Shown in pieces: positions 16,855-25,378 of a stretch of 49,587 nucleotides of DNA. Below the pieces are notes generated by a model that saw only the letters and a list, made by a program, of their open reading frames with translations, searched no databases and was not told the origin of the DNA. How positions within the stretch are numbered: the first letter of the stretch is position 1; each line of letters opens with the position of its first letter. The stretch is from Candidatus Rokuibacteriota bacterium (GTDB lineage Bacteria > Methylomirabilota > Methylomirabilia > Rokubacteriales > CSP1-6). The position numbers were made by a program, and so were the translations under genes. The stretch lies in contig JACPCW010000095.1 in NCBI GenBank assembly GCA_016184365.1, positions 1 to 49,587 of the forward strand, written 5' to 3'.

Positions 16855-17657
16855 CGTCCCGCCGGCGCAGCGACGCGCGCGAGGAACCGCGCGACCGCGT
16901 CGGTGAACGGCGCGGCGGCTTCGACGCACGACGCGTGCGCGGCGTCCGGCAGGACGACGAGCCCGGCGCCGGGGATGCGCGCGCGCATCACCTCGGCCAT
17001 CGCGACCGGCGTGCCCGGATCGTCGCGTCCGACGACGACCAGCGTCGGACAGCGAATGGCCGCGATCGCGTCGGTGAGGTCGACGTCGGCGATCGCGCGA
17101 ATCGCCGCGACGTATCCGCGCGGCTCGGTGCGGCGCAGCATGTCGCGCACGCGATCGACCGCGGGCTTCGCCTGCTGGCGGAACCGCTCGGTGAACCAGA
17201 TCCGCATCGTCGGCTCGATCAGCGGTTCCATGCCGGCCGTCTCGGCGGTGCGGATCCGATCGGCCCACATCACGGCGGCCTCGGGCGCGTAGCGGCTGGT
17301 GGTGTCGGCGAGCACGAGGCTCGCGATGCGCGCCGGATGCGCGAGCGCCGCCATCATGCCGGTGCAGCCGCCCATGGAGAGCCCCACGAAATGCGTTTCG
17401 CGGATATCGAGCGCATCGAGCAGGCCGATGAGATCGCCCGTCATCTGGTCGAGCGTGTACGGGCCGGGCGGCACGTCCGACTCACCGTGGCCGCGGGCGT
17501 CGTAGCGCAGGACCTGATAACGGTCCGCGAGCGCGGCCGCCTGCGCCTCCCAGAGCCCGAGCGTCGCGGCGAGCGAGTGCGCGAAGGTGATCACGGGCGC
17601 GCCGGCCCGTCCTTCGAGCACGCAGTTGATGGCGACGCCGCTGACCGGAATCCGCAT
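16851..17657 (-). CDS. Alpha/beta hydrolase, 3-oxoadipate enol-lactonase (PcaD)-like
   Basis: A 268-residue alpha/beta hydrolase with the nucleophile elbow GLSMGG, an acid in VVVGRDDPGTP and His in DAAHASC. PcaD-type enol-lactonases are the closest family by pattern (RYDARGHGES before the elbow), but no other beta-ketoadipate genes are near. It is the first gene of the ten-gene leftward operon (hydrolase, livH, livM, livK, livG, alcohol dehydrogenase, livF, 6PGDH-like, LLM, cyclase), so it probably hydrolyses the imported ester or lactone. Confidence 0.82.
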   Translation of the reverse strand: MRIPVSGVAINCVLEGRAGAPVITFAHSLAATLGLWEAQAAALADRYQVLRYDARGHGESDVPPGPYTLDQMTGDLIGLLDALDIRETHFVGLSMGGCTGMMAALAHPARIASLVLADTTSRYAPEAAVMWADRIRTAETAGMEPLIEPTMRIWFTERFRQQAKPAVDRVRDMLRRTEPRGYVAAIRAIADVDLTDAIAAIRCPTLVVVGRDDPGTPVAMAEVMRARIPGAGLVVLPDAAHASCVEAAAPFTDAVARFLARVAAPAGR

Positions 17658-17729
17658 TACGTGGGGCGCGATTGTACTACAGCGATCGGCGGTGCCCCCC
17701 CGCGCCGCGCATGCTAGAGTTCGAACATT
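17658..17729. promoter_or_regulatory. Divergent promoter region of the Liv operon and the fused membrane/spermidine-synthase gene
   Basis: Leftward: TACAAT (reverse of 17671-17676), 13 bases before ATG17657. Rightward: TAGAGT at 17715-17720, exactly 9 bases before GTG17730, which would give an almost leaderless transcript. A run of C separates the two. Confidence 0.5.
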
Positions 17730-19919
17730 GTGCGGGCCTTCTTTGTATTTTTTCTGGGGTCCGGCTTTGCGGGGCTCGTCTACGAAGTCGTGTGGCTGCG
17801 GGCCGCCATGGCGACCTTCGGCGTCACGACACCGCTCGTCTCGCTCGTCCTCTCCGTGTTCATGACCGGTCTCGCGCTCGGCAGCTGGCTCGGCGGCCTG
17901 CTGGCTCGACGGCTCGCGAGTCATCCGCGCCGGCCGTTGATGTTCTATGCTGCCGTCGAGGCGGGGATCGGTCTGCTCGCGCTCGGGGTGGTCCCGGCGC
18001 TGGACGTCGGACGCAGCCATCTCGCGTCCTACGGCACGGCGCTCGCGTGGGACTCCGCGAGCTACTACGTGGCCTCGGGCGCGTGGATCGCGCTGACGCT
18101 GCTGCCCGCCTGTATCGCGATGGGCGCGACGTTCCCGCTCGCGATGGCCGCGATCCGCGCCGAGCGGCCGGACGTTCGTCCACGATCGTTCAGCTTCCTC
18201 TACCTCGCCAACGTGATCGGCGCGACGGGCGGGACCCTCGCGTCGGCCTTCGTGCTCATCGAGCTGCTCGGCTTCCGCTCGACCCTCCTCGTCGCCGTGG
18301 TCGTCAACGTGCTCGTGGCCATCGGCGCGGCGGTGCGCAGCGTTCATGCGCAGCGCGGTGCGGCCGCCGACGCGGCCGGTGCCGTCGCGACCACGGCGAG
18401 CACGAGGCCGGCGGCCACGGTACTCGGCGGCCTCTTCGTGACCGGCCTCGTCAGCATGGCGATGGAGCTCGTCTGGATCCGCCAGTTCACGCCGTACCTC
18501 GGCAACGTCGTGTACGCGTTCGCGGCGATTCTCGCCACGTATCTCGCCGCGACGTTCGTCGGCACCCAGCTGTACCGAGCGTTCGGCGCGATGACGAGCG
18601 CGTATGCCGTGTCGGCGTGGACGCTGGCCGGCATCGCCGGGCTGCTGCCGCTGCTGCTGGCCGATCCGCGCGTTCCGCTCGGCGCGCCGCTGCGGCTCCT
18701 GCTCGGCGTCGTTCCCGTCTGCGCGCTGATCGGCATGCTGACGCCGATGCTCGTCGACCGGTGGTCGGGCGGCGACGCCGATCGCGCCGGCGCGGCATAC
18801 GCCGTGAACGTGGTGGGATCCATTGCCGGTCCGCTCCTCGCGGGGTTCTGGCTGCTGCCGCGATTCGGCGAGCACACGTCGATCGGCCTGCTGACCGTGC
18901 CCCTGCTCGCCGTCGGCGTCGTCGCGCTGATCCGTCCCGCCGCGATCGGCGCGCCCGGCCGGCCGTCACGCGGCCAGTTCGCGCTCGTGCCGGTCGCGGC
19001 CGCGCTCGTCGTCGCGCTGCTGTCGTACACGCGGACGTACGAAACCGTGTTCAGCGTGCGCGAGGTGCGCCGCGATCACACCGCGACCGTCATCGCGACG
19101 GGCGAGGGGCTGCAGAAGGTGTTGCTCGTGAACGGCTCGACGATGACGGTCCTGTCGCCGCTCACGAAGTGGATGGCGCACATGCCGCTCGCCTTCCTGG
19201 AGCGGCGGCCGACCGACGCGCTCGTCATCTGCTTCGGCATGGGCACGACGTTCCGCTCGCTGCTGACCTGGGACATCGACGTGACGGCGGTGGAGCTGGT
19301 GCCGAGCGTGCCCGAGCTGTTTCCGTACTTTCATGCCGATGCCGCCGAGGTCGTGCGCGCGCCGAACGGACGCATCGTCATCGACGACGGCCGCCGCTTC
19401 CTCGAGCGGTCGCGGCGATCGTGGGACGTCATCACGATCGACCCGCCGTTTCCGCCGGAAGCCGCGGGGTCGAGCGTGCTCTATTCGCGCGAGTTCTACG
19501 CGACCGCGCGCGCGCGCCTGCGGGCCGGCGGCATCCTGCAGCAGTGGGTGCCCGTCACGGAGTCGGCGCTGATGGTGTCGGCCGCGCGCGCGCTCGCGGA
19601 ATCGTTCCCGCACGTCCGCGTGTTCCCGGTCGTGCGCCGCACCGGGCCGGTGGAGGTCGTCGGCATCCATTTCCTGGCGAGCGAACGGGCGATACCACGC
19701 CGGACCGCCACCGAGCTCGTCGCACGCGTGCCGCCGCGCGCCGCCGCGGATCTCCTCGAATGGACGCGCGAGCACACGGTCGAGCAGTTCTTCGCGTTCA
19801 TGCTCGCCGAGGAGGCGCCGATGGCGCGGGTGATCGGGCTCGCGCCGTGGGCGCCCGCGCTGGCGGACGACCGGCCGTTCAACGAGTACTTCCTGCTGCG
19901 GCGTTCCGGGTTGTTGTGA
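17730..19919 (+). CDS. Fused multi-helix membrane / spermidine synthase-like protein
   Basis: A 729-residue protein. Residues 1 to about 430 hold many hydrophobic helices, beginning directly with FFVFFLGSGFAGLVYEVVWLR; the rest is a spermidine-synthase-like Rossmann domain with CFGMGTTFRSLL as glycine-rich loop, VTAVELVP as the acidic strand, IDDGRRFLE, and DVITIDPPFPP as the catalytic-loop equivalent. Whether such fusions make polyamines is not established; several lack activity. GTG17730 follows a TAGAGT -10 by 9 bases, so the transcript is probably leaderless. It stands alone, divergent from the Liv operon. Confidence 0.82.
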   Translation: MRAFFVFFLGSGFAGLVYEVVWLRAAMATFGVTTPLVSLVLSVFMTGLALGSWLGGLLARRLASHPRRPLMFYAAVEAGIGLLALGVVPALDVGRSHLASYGTALAWDSASYYVASGAWIALTLLPACIAMGATFPLAMAAIRAERPDVRPRSFSFLYLANVIGATGGTLASAFVLIELLGFRSTLLVAVVVNVLVAIGAAVRSVHAQRGAAADAAGAVATTASTRPAATVLGGLFVTGLVSMAMELVWIRQFTPYLGNVVYAFAAILATYLAATFVGTQLYRAFGAMTSAYAVSAWTLAGIAGLLPLLLADPRVPLGAPLRLLLGVVPVCALIGMLTPMLVDRWSGGDADRAGAAYAVNVVGSIAGPLLAGFWLLPRFGEHTSIGLLTVPLLAVGVVALIRPAAIGAPGRPSRGQFALVPVAAALVVALLSYTRTYETVFSVREVRRDHTATVIATGEGLQKVLLVNGSTMTVLSPLTKWMAHMPLAFLERRPTDALVICFGMGTTFRSLLTWDIDVTAVELVPSVPELFPYFHADAAEVVRAPNGRIVIDDGRRFLERSRRSWDVITIDPPFPPEAAGSSVLYSREFYATARARLRAGGILQQWVPVTESALMVSAARALAESFPHVRVFPVVRRTGPVEVVGIHFLASERAIPRRTATELVARVPPRAAADLLEWTREHTVEQFFAFMLAEEAPMARVIGLAPWAPALADDRPFNEYFLLRRSGLL

Positions 19920-19938
19920 CCCCGGGGGCGCTCCTCGA
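19920..19938. repeat. Partial copy (E) of the dispersed repeat
   Basis: CCCGGGGGCGCTCCTCGAT corresponds to the right-hand end of copy B (CCCGGGGCGCTCCTCGAT at 8512-8529). The rest of the element is absent. Confidence 0.45.
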
Positions 19939-20402
19939 TCAGCCGAGGCGCAGGAGGCGCGCGGCCGTCCCGCCGAGGATCCGCGCCTGGTCGACCTTCC
20001 TGAGCTTCAGCTTCTTCTCGACCATGTCGCGCGGCCGCGCGTAGCCCATGTCGAAGCAGTAGTCGCTGCCGAGCATGACGCGGTCGGCGCCGCCAGTCCG
20101 ATCAGGTCGGCGAGCTCTTCGGGCGCGTGGCTGATCGTGTCGTAGGTGAAGCGCCGCAGGTACGCGCGGAACGGCTTCTTCGCGACGGTGCGCGCGGCGT
20201 TCATCGCCTTGCGCCGCAGATCGAGATCCCAGTACGACGCGTCGAGCGCGGGCGTGCGCGACTCGCGCACGACGATGGCCGGCCCCTTCGGAGTCGACCG
20301 GTCGACGCGCGCGCCGAACGCGCCGCCCGCCTCTTCGATGACCTTCAGGTAATTCTCGGGAAAGAAATGCGCGTGAACGTCGATGGTGGTGGGTGTCGCC
20401 AT
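19939..20402 (-). pseudogene. Amidohydrolase (ACMSD-like family) with internal deletion and frameshift
   Basis: From ATG20402 the frame starts with the metal-binding segment DVHAHFFPENY and runs about 70 normal residues, then jumps to the C-terminal third (residues like RAYLRRFTYDTISHAPEEL). Near 20098 the frame shifts by one base; the other frame continues with ADRVMLGSDYCFDMG and ends at 19939. A normal member has about 300 residues or more, so roughly half of the barrel is missing. The start has a TATAGT at 20416-20421 (reverse) and TACAAT at 20411-20416 (reverse), so the promoter may survive. Confidence 0.8.
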
Positions 20403-20465
20403 GGCGGCGGATTGTACTATAGCGGCCACGTCGTGCCGGACGGACGCGCCGGCGAGGAGGGCCCC

Positions 20466-21338
20466 GTGAGATTGCCGCACGAACGCTTCGACTACTCCGC
20501 CATCGTCGATCGCAAGCCCTGGAAGCTTCCGAAGGGCGCGCGCATCGCGGTGTGGACGATCGTGAACATCGAGGAGTGGGACATCGAGAAGCCGATGGCG
20601 CGCCAGTACCTGACCGCGCCGCAAGGCGTGGCCACGGTGCCGGACATTCCGAACTGGGCGTGGCACGAGTACGGGATGCGCGTCGGGTTCTGGCGGCTCT
20701 TCGAGGCGCTGCAGAAGCGGAAGATGCGCGCCACGACGTCCATCAACGCCAGCGTCTGCCATTCGTACCCGCGCGTGGCGCAGGCGATGCTCGACGCCGG
20801 CTGGGAATTCATGGCGCACGCGGTGAAGCAGGGCGCCATGCACCTCCAGCCCGATCAGCGCACGGTCATCCGCGACTCGATGCGCATCCTGCGCGACTTC
20901 ACCGGCAAGAAGCCGAAGGGCTGGCTCGGCCCCGGGCTCACCGAGACCTTCGAGACGCTCGACCTGCTCGCGGACGAGGGCATCGAGTACGTGTCCGACT
21001 GGGTCAACGACGACCAGCCGTACGAGATCCGCACGAAGACCCGGACGCTCGTGTCCGTGCCGTACTCGGTCGAGCTGAACGACATTCCGATGATGGTGAT
21101 CCAGCACCACACGTCCGACGAATGGGCGCGCCGCGCGAAGGATCAGTTCGATCGTCTGTACGAGGAAGGAGCGAAGAACCCGCGCGTCATGGCGCTCGCC
21201 GTGCATCCGTACAATTCCGGCGTCGCGCACCGCATCAAGTACTTCGAAGCGGTCTACGACTACATGCGGAAGAAGAAGGGCGTCTGGTTCACGACGGGCG
21301 AAGACATCTACGAGTGGTATCGCGCGAACAAGTGGTGA
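20466..21338 (+). CDS. Polysaccharide deacetylase-family protein (PuuE-like)
   Basis: A 290-residue NodB-like barrel protein. The recognisable region is YGMRVGFWRLFEALQKRKMRAT, followed by the metal/substrate region MAHAVKQGAMH and the C-terminal HPYNSGVAHR. The PuuE-like group includes allantoinase-type and peptidoglycan- or chitin-deacetylase-type enzymes; the substrate is unknown here. GTG20466 has a GAGGAGG ribosome-binding site 5 bases upstream. It is separate from the sulfur genes that follow, but only 37 bases from them. Confidence 0.75.
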   Translation: MRLPHERFDYSAIVDRKPWKLPKGARIAVWTIVNIEEWDIEKPMARQYLTAPQGVATVPDIPNWAWHEYGMRVGFWRLFEALQKRKMRATTSINASVCHSYPRVAQAMLDAGWEFMAHAVKQGAMHLQPDQRTVIRDSMRILRDFTGKKPKGWLGPGLTETFETLDLLADEGIEYVSDWVNDDQPYEIRTKTRTLVSVPYSVELNDIPMMVIQHHTSDEWARRAKDQFDRLYEEGAKNPRVMALAVHPYNSGVAHRIKYFEAVYDYMRKKKGVWFTTGEDIYEWYRANKW

Positions 21339-21375
21339 AGGCCGCCGCCGATTCAGGTAGCCTGCGAACTCGGGC

Positions 21376-22539
21376 GTGAAGACATTCCGCAGGCAGTACG
21401 ACGCGTTGTTCGGCCGCCCGTGGCCGGTCTGGGGAGCCGCGATCCTCGTCGCCGCCGCCAACGTCTTTCTCTTCGCCTTCGAGCGTCCGTTCACCGCGTC
21501 GGATGGACTCCGGAACTGGGGTGACTGGATCCTTCGCGGCGCCGGCCTGGTCGACCGGGCCGACCTCGCGCCGCCGTGGCTCTACTCCGGATCGATGCTC
21601 GACCTCGGCGTGCTCGCCGGCGGCTTCGCCGCGGCGCTGCTGTCGCGCGACTTCGCGATCCGCGTGCCGGCCCGCGGCGAGCTCGTGAAGGGCGCGATCG
21701 CCGGCGTCTTCCTCGGCCCCGGCGCCGTCCTCGCGTTCGGCTGCAACATCGGCGGATTTTTCAGCGCGATCAGCGCGCTGTCGCTGTCGGGCTTCGGCAT
21801 GATGCTCGGCATGGGCGCCGGCGCCTTCGTCGGGCTGCGGTATCTGCTGTGGGAACTGGCGCACCGGCCGGGCTGGTCACGCGGCGGCGGTCGCGCGTAT
21901 CTCGCGCCGCGCGGCGATGGCCGCAGCCGGCAGCCGCTCGTCGGCGCGCTCGTGCTGGCGGCGCTGGTCGCGCTGCCGTTCGTCTACTCGGCATCCGGCT
22001 ACGGGGCGCGCGGCGTGTTCCTGCTGTTCGGCGCGGTATTCGGCATTGCGTTCCAGCGCTCGCGGTTCTGCCTGGTGCGCGCCTTCCGCGAGCCGTTCAT
22101 GACCGGCGAGGCGAGCCACACGCGCGCGGCCGCGCTCGCGATCGTCATCAGCACGCTCGGCTTCGCGATCCTCAAGTTCAACGATCTCAAGGACAAGGGC
22201 GACTGGGTCTTTCCGGCCGCGGGTATCGGCTCGGTGCTCGGTGGGTTACTCTTCGGCGTCGGCATGGTGCTCGCCGGCGGATGTGGCGCGGGCTCGGTCT
22301 GGCGTGCCGGCGAGGGGCAGGTCAAGCTCTGGGCGACGCTGGTCACCTTCGCGCTGGGCGCGTCCGTCGCCCGGCTCGTGCTGTCTGCGACCGGGCTGTC
22401 GCAGCAGCTCGGCGCCGCGGTCTTCCTGCCCGGCGTCCTCGGGTGGGCGGGCGCGATCGGCCTCGTGATCATCGTCATGGCGGTCTGGGCGCTCGCCGCG
22501 ACGTGGAACGAGGAAACCGGCCGGTTCAGCAGCGCCTAG
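21376..22539 (+). CDS. YeeE/YedE-family sulfur transporter
   Basis: A 387-residue integral membrane protein with two YeeE/YedE repeat halves. The family cysteines are seen in FGCNIGGFF, RSRFCLVRAF and GGCGAGSVWR; these handle thiosulfate or other sulfur species in known members. GTG21376 starts the frame. It lies directly upstream of fccB and fccA (17-bp gap), so it probably imports or exports a sulfur compound for the sulfide dehydrogenase. Confidence 0.88.
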   Translation: MKTFRRQYDALFGRPWPVWGAAILVAAANVFLFAFERPFTASDGLRNWGDWILRGAGLVDRADLAPPWLYSGSMLDLGVLAGGFAAALLSRDFAIRVPARGELVKGAIAGVFLGPGAVLAFGCNIGGFFSAISALSLSGFGMMLGMGAGAFVGLRYLLWELAHRPGWSRGGGRAYLAPRGDGRSRQPLVGALVLAALVALPFVYSASGYGARGVFLLFGAVFGIAFQRSRFCLVRAFREPFMTGEASHTRAAALAIVISTLGFAILKFNDLKDKGDWVFPAAGIGSVLGGLLFGVGMVLAGGCGAGSVWRAGEGQVKLWATLVTFALGASVARLVLSATGLSQQLGAAVFLPGVLGWAGAIGLVIIVMAVWALAATWNEETGRFSSA

Positions 22540-22555
22540 CAACGGGAGGATGGTT

Positions 22556-23809
22556 ATGCGCGTGACGCGACGACAGTTCCTCCGCACCTCCACCGCGGCC
22601 CTCGGGGTCGGATTGCTCGGAGGCTGCGCGGCGGCCATGCAGGGCGATTTCATGCCGAAGGGTGGCAAGCGCGTCGTCGTCGTCGGCGGCGGATGGGGTG
22701 GCGCCACCGCCGCGAAGTACCTCCGGCTCGGCGACCCGTCGATCGAGGTCGTGCTGCTCGAGCCGAACAAGGAATTCATCTCGTGTCCGTTCAGCAACCT
22801 CGTGCTGAGTGGCGTCCGTACGCTGCCGAGCCTGACGATCAGCTACGACGGGCTGCGCGCGCACGGCGTGAAGGTGCTGCACGCGCCGGCCGTTGCGATC
22901 GAGCCGGAGATCCAGCGCGTGCGCGTCGGCGAGGGCTTCCTGCAGTACGACCGGCTGATCGTCTCCCCGGGCGTCGACTTCATCTTCGAGCAGATCGACG
23001 GCGCCGGGCAGGGCGAGCGCGTCGTGCACGCGTGGAAGGCCGGCGACCAGACCGTCACCCTCGCGCACCAGCTGCAGTCGATGCCGGACGGCGACGTCTT
23101 CGTGCTCACCGTGCCGCCGGTGGCGTTCCGGTGTCCGCCGGGCCCGTACGAGCGGACCAGCCAGATCGCCTGGTATCTGAAGACCAACAAGCCGAAGTCG
23201 AAGCTGATCGTGCTCGACGCGAACCAGAACATCGTGTCGAAGACCGGCCTCTTCCGCGCGGCGTGGAAGGCGTATCCGAACATCGACTACCGCGCGTCGA
23301 ACAAGGTCACCAAGGTCGACTTCGGCGAGCGCGTGGTCACGACCGAGTTCGGCGACCGCGTGAAGTTCGACGTGCTGAACCTGATCCCGCCGCAGCGCGC
23401 GGGCGCCATCGCGCTCCGCAGCGGGCTCGGCGGCGACGACCAGCGGTGGTGCCCCGTCGACCACGTGACGTACGAGTCGACGAAGGCCAGGAACATCCAC
23501 GTGATCGGCGATGCGACGACCGGCCTGCCGGTGCCGAAGTCCGGCAACGTCGCGAACTCGATGGGCAAGATCACCGCGCACGCGGTCACGCGGCTCCTGG
23601 CCGGCAAGCCGCCAGTGCCGATGCCGCCGGGCAACACCTGCTACAGCTGGGTCAGCGACCGCGAAGCGATCGCCGTCGTCAACGCCTACAAGATCGAGAA
23701 CAACAAGGTCGTGCAGATCGAGCAGAAGCTGACGCCGGCGCAATCGCCCCAGGTCGCGCAGAACGCGGTCGGCTGGGCGCAATCGATCTGGCACGACATG
23801 CTGGGCTAG
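22556..23809 (+). CDS. fccB: FccB, flavoprotein subunit of flavocytochrome c sulfide dehydrogenase
   Basis: A 417-residue periplasmic FAD protein. It starts with a twin-arginine signal (TRRQFLRT) and a Cys-containing end of the hydrophobic core (GLLGGC). The FAD motif VVVVGGGWGGATAA follows, then the redox-active cysteines in FISCPFSNLV and the one in GNTCYSWV, as in FCSD. It oxidises sulfide (or polysulfide-type sulfur) and passes electrons to the cytochrome FccA. ATG22556 has GGGAGGA 5 bases upstream; an ATG at 22550 is in frame but overlaps that site. Confidence 0.9.
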   Translation: MRVTRRQFLRTSTAALGVGLLGGCAAAMQGDFMPKGGKRVVVVGGGWGGATAAKYLRLGDPSIEVVLLEPNKEFISCPFSNLVLSGVRTLPSLTISYDGLRAHGVKVLHAPAVAIEPEIQRVRVGEGFLQYDRLIVSPGVDFIFEQIDGAGQGERVVHAWKAGDQTVTLAHQLQSMPDGDVFVLTVPPVAFRCPPGPYERTSQIAWYLKTNKPKSKLIVLDANQNIVSKTGLFRAAWKAYPNIDYRASNKVTKVDFGERVVTTEFGDRVKFDVLNLIPPQRAGAIALRSGLGGDDQRWCPVDHVTYESTKARNIHVIGDATTGLPVPKSGNVANSMGKITAHAVTRLLAGKPPVPMPPGNTCYSWVSDREAIAVVNAYKIENNKVVQIEQKLTPAQSPQVAQNAVGWAQSIWHDMLG

Positions 23810-23819
23810 GAGGGCACGC

Positions 23820-24428
23820 ATGACGACGAACCTCACGCGTCTGTCGATGGCGGTGGTGGCGCTCGCCAGCGTGGTCCTCGCCGCGGGCGTCGCGGTGGCC
23901 GGTCCGCTCGATCATCCGGGGTACGTGAAGTCCGCGACGTGCAGCGCCTGTCACGGCTTCGCCGGCGCGAGCCGCTCGGACACGATGCCGGTGCTGGCCG
24001 GCATGGACGCCGCGTACATCAAGAAAGCGCTCCAGGATTACGCGTCCGGCAAGCGCGTCTCGCCGGAGATGGAGCCGTTCGCGAAGCAGGCGCTGCAGCT
24101 CGGCGTGGACGACGTCGCCGGCTATTTCGCGAGTCAGAAGAAGGCGCCGACGCCGGTGACGGCCGATCCCGCCGCCGTCGCGCGCGGGCGCACCGCCGCG
24201 GCCACGTGCGCGGGGTGCCACGGCGCCGACGGCAAGGGCGATCCCTCGAAGCAGATCCCCGACCTGCGCGGACAGCCGCCGGGCTACCTGCGGAACCAGA
24301 TGATGCTCTTCAAGGCCGACCGTCGCAGTCCGGGCGACGCGAACCTGAAAGCCATCAAGACGCTGATGAAGACCGTGCCGGATCAGACGTTCGCCGACCT
24401 CGCGGCGTACTACTCGAGCCAGCGATAA
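23820..24428 (+). CDS. fccA: FccA-like diheme cytochrome c subunit
   Basis: A 202-residue periplasmic cytochrome c. Signal peptide residues 1-28, heme sites CSACH at 41-45 and CAGCH at 130-134. The two-domain layout (about 100 residues per heme) matches the FccA subunit, and it follows fccB by 10 bases with an AGGAGGG ribosome-binding site. The two subunits together form the sulfide:cytochrome c reductase. Confidence 0.88.
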   Translation: MTTNLTRLSMAVVALASVVLAAGVAVAGPLDHPGYVKSATCSACHGFAGASRSDTMPVLAGMDAAYIKKALQDYASGKRVSPEMEPFAKQALQLGVDDVAGYFASQKKAPTPVTADPAAVARGRTAAATCAGCHGADGKGDPSKQIPDLRGQPPGYLRNQMMLFKADRRSPGDANLKAIKTLMKTVPDQTFADLAAYYSSQR

Positions 24429-25051
24429 CCTTCGAGCGCTTCGACGACGCGCTGCGCGCGCGGACCGCCGGCCACCTCGCCGGGTTCGCGCGCCGCGCGG
24501 CCGCGCCGAACGGTCTCCGGCCCGCCGCCGTCGCGGTGGTGCTCCTGCCCGACGCCGCCGGCCGGCCGTGTTTTCTCCTCACGCGTCGTGCCGCCGGTCT
24601 GCGCGCGCACGCGCGCCAGTGGGCGCTCCCGGGTGGGCGTCTGGACGACGGCGAGCTCGCCGTCGCCGCCGCGCTGCGCGAGCTTCGCGAGGAAGTGACG
24701 CTCACGCTCCCCGAATCGAGCGTCCTCGGCATGCTCGACGACTATCCGACGCGCTCCGGCTTCGTCATCACGCCCGTCGTCGTGTGGGCCGACGCCGCCG
24801 CCGAGCCCGTCGCGAACCCCGACGAAGTGGCCGGCATCTACCTCGTGCCGCTCGCCGATCTCGACTCGCCCGACGTGCCGCGGCTCGTCTCCATTCCCGA
24901 GAGCGATCGGCCGGTCATTCAGGTGCCGCTCCTCGGCTCGCTCGTGCATGCGCCGACCGCCGCCGTGCTGTATCAGCTTCGCGAAGTCGTGATGCACGGC
25001 CGGCCGACGCGCGTCGATCACTTCGAGCAGCCGGTGTGGGCGTGGCGTTAG
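24425..25051 (+). CDS. NUDIX hydrolase (CoA pyrophosphatase-like)
   Basis: The NUDIX box is intact (G-x5-E-x7-R-E-L-x-E-E, from GRLDDGE to LRELREE), preceded by the typical CoA-diphosphatase run AGLRAHARQWALPGG. The family cleaves nucleoside diphosphates linked to X, often CoA or NADH. The start is unclear: conserved-looking sequence (FERFDDALRARTAGHLAGF) begins right at the fccA stop, where the in-frame codon is ATA at 24425, and there is no ATG, GTG or TTG until GTG24536. The latter would cut the first strand of the domain. Overlap with fccA suggests translational coupling. Confidence 0.75.
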   Translation: MTFERFDDALRARTAGHLAGFARRAAAPNGLRPAAVAVVLLPDAAGRPCFLLTRRAAGLRAHARQWALPGGRLDDGELAVAAALRELREEVTLTLPESSVLGMLDDYPTRSGFVITPVVVWADAAAEPVANPDEVAGIYLVPLADLDSPDVPRLVSIPESDRPVIQVPLLGSLVHAPTAAVLYQLREVVMHGRPTRVDHFEQPVWAWR

Positions 25052-25106
25052 CGGGCGCGCGCGTCGTTCCGGTCTTCGGTGGTTCGCGCGCCGCGGTGAT
25101 TACACG

Positions 25107-25253
25107 ACGGGCGAGCGGGTCGGGAGGGGTCGTGCGACCACGCGCTCATACGTGCGGACTGCCCGTTGCGGCTGGGTTCCGGCCCGGCGCGCCGGGTGCG
25201 CTTGTCCGTCGGAGGGGACGGGTCGCACGACCCCTCCCGACCCGCTCGCCCGT
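25107..25253. repeat. 33-bp perfect inverted repeat, 81-bp loop
   Basis: Positions 25107-25139 are the exact reverse complement of 25221-25253, with no mismatch. The loop is GC-rich but not coding. The 327-bp space between the NUDIX gene and the end of malQ (both convergent here) holds no gene I can support; it also contains a direct repeat of TCTCGCTTCGCTCGCG at 25284-25299 and 25337-25352. Confidence 0.9.
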
Positions 25254-25378
25254 TGCGACGTCGCGGCACCGCTGAGCCTTCGCTCTCGCTTCGCTCGCGC
25301 GCCTCTTCGGTCTGCATTGCGCCCGCGCGCCTCGCCTCTCGCTTCGCTCGCGGCGCGCTCCGCGTGCCTCGTCGGTCA

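Noticed and set aside
16851-17657. True PcaD of a beta-ketoadipate pathway
   Set aside because: The hydrolase pattern fits, but no other pca gene is in the window, so only a PcaD-like fold is claimed.
25284-25352. Start of a CRISPR array (16-bp repeat twice)
   Set aside because: Only two copies, a 37-base gap, low-complexity CTCGCTTCG sequence and no cas genes.
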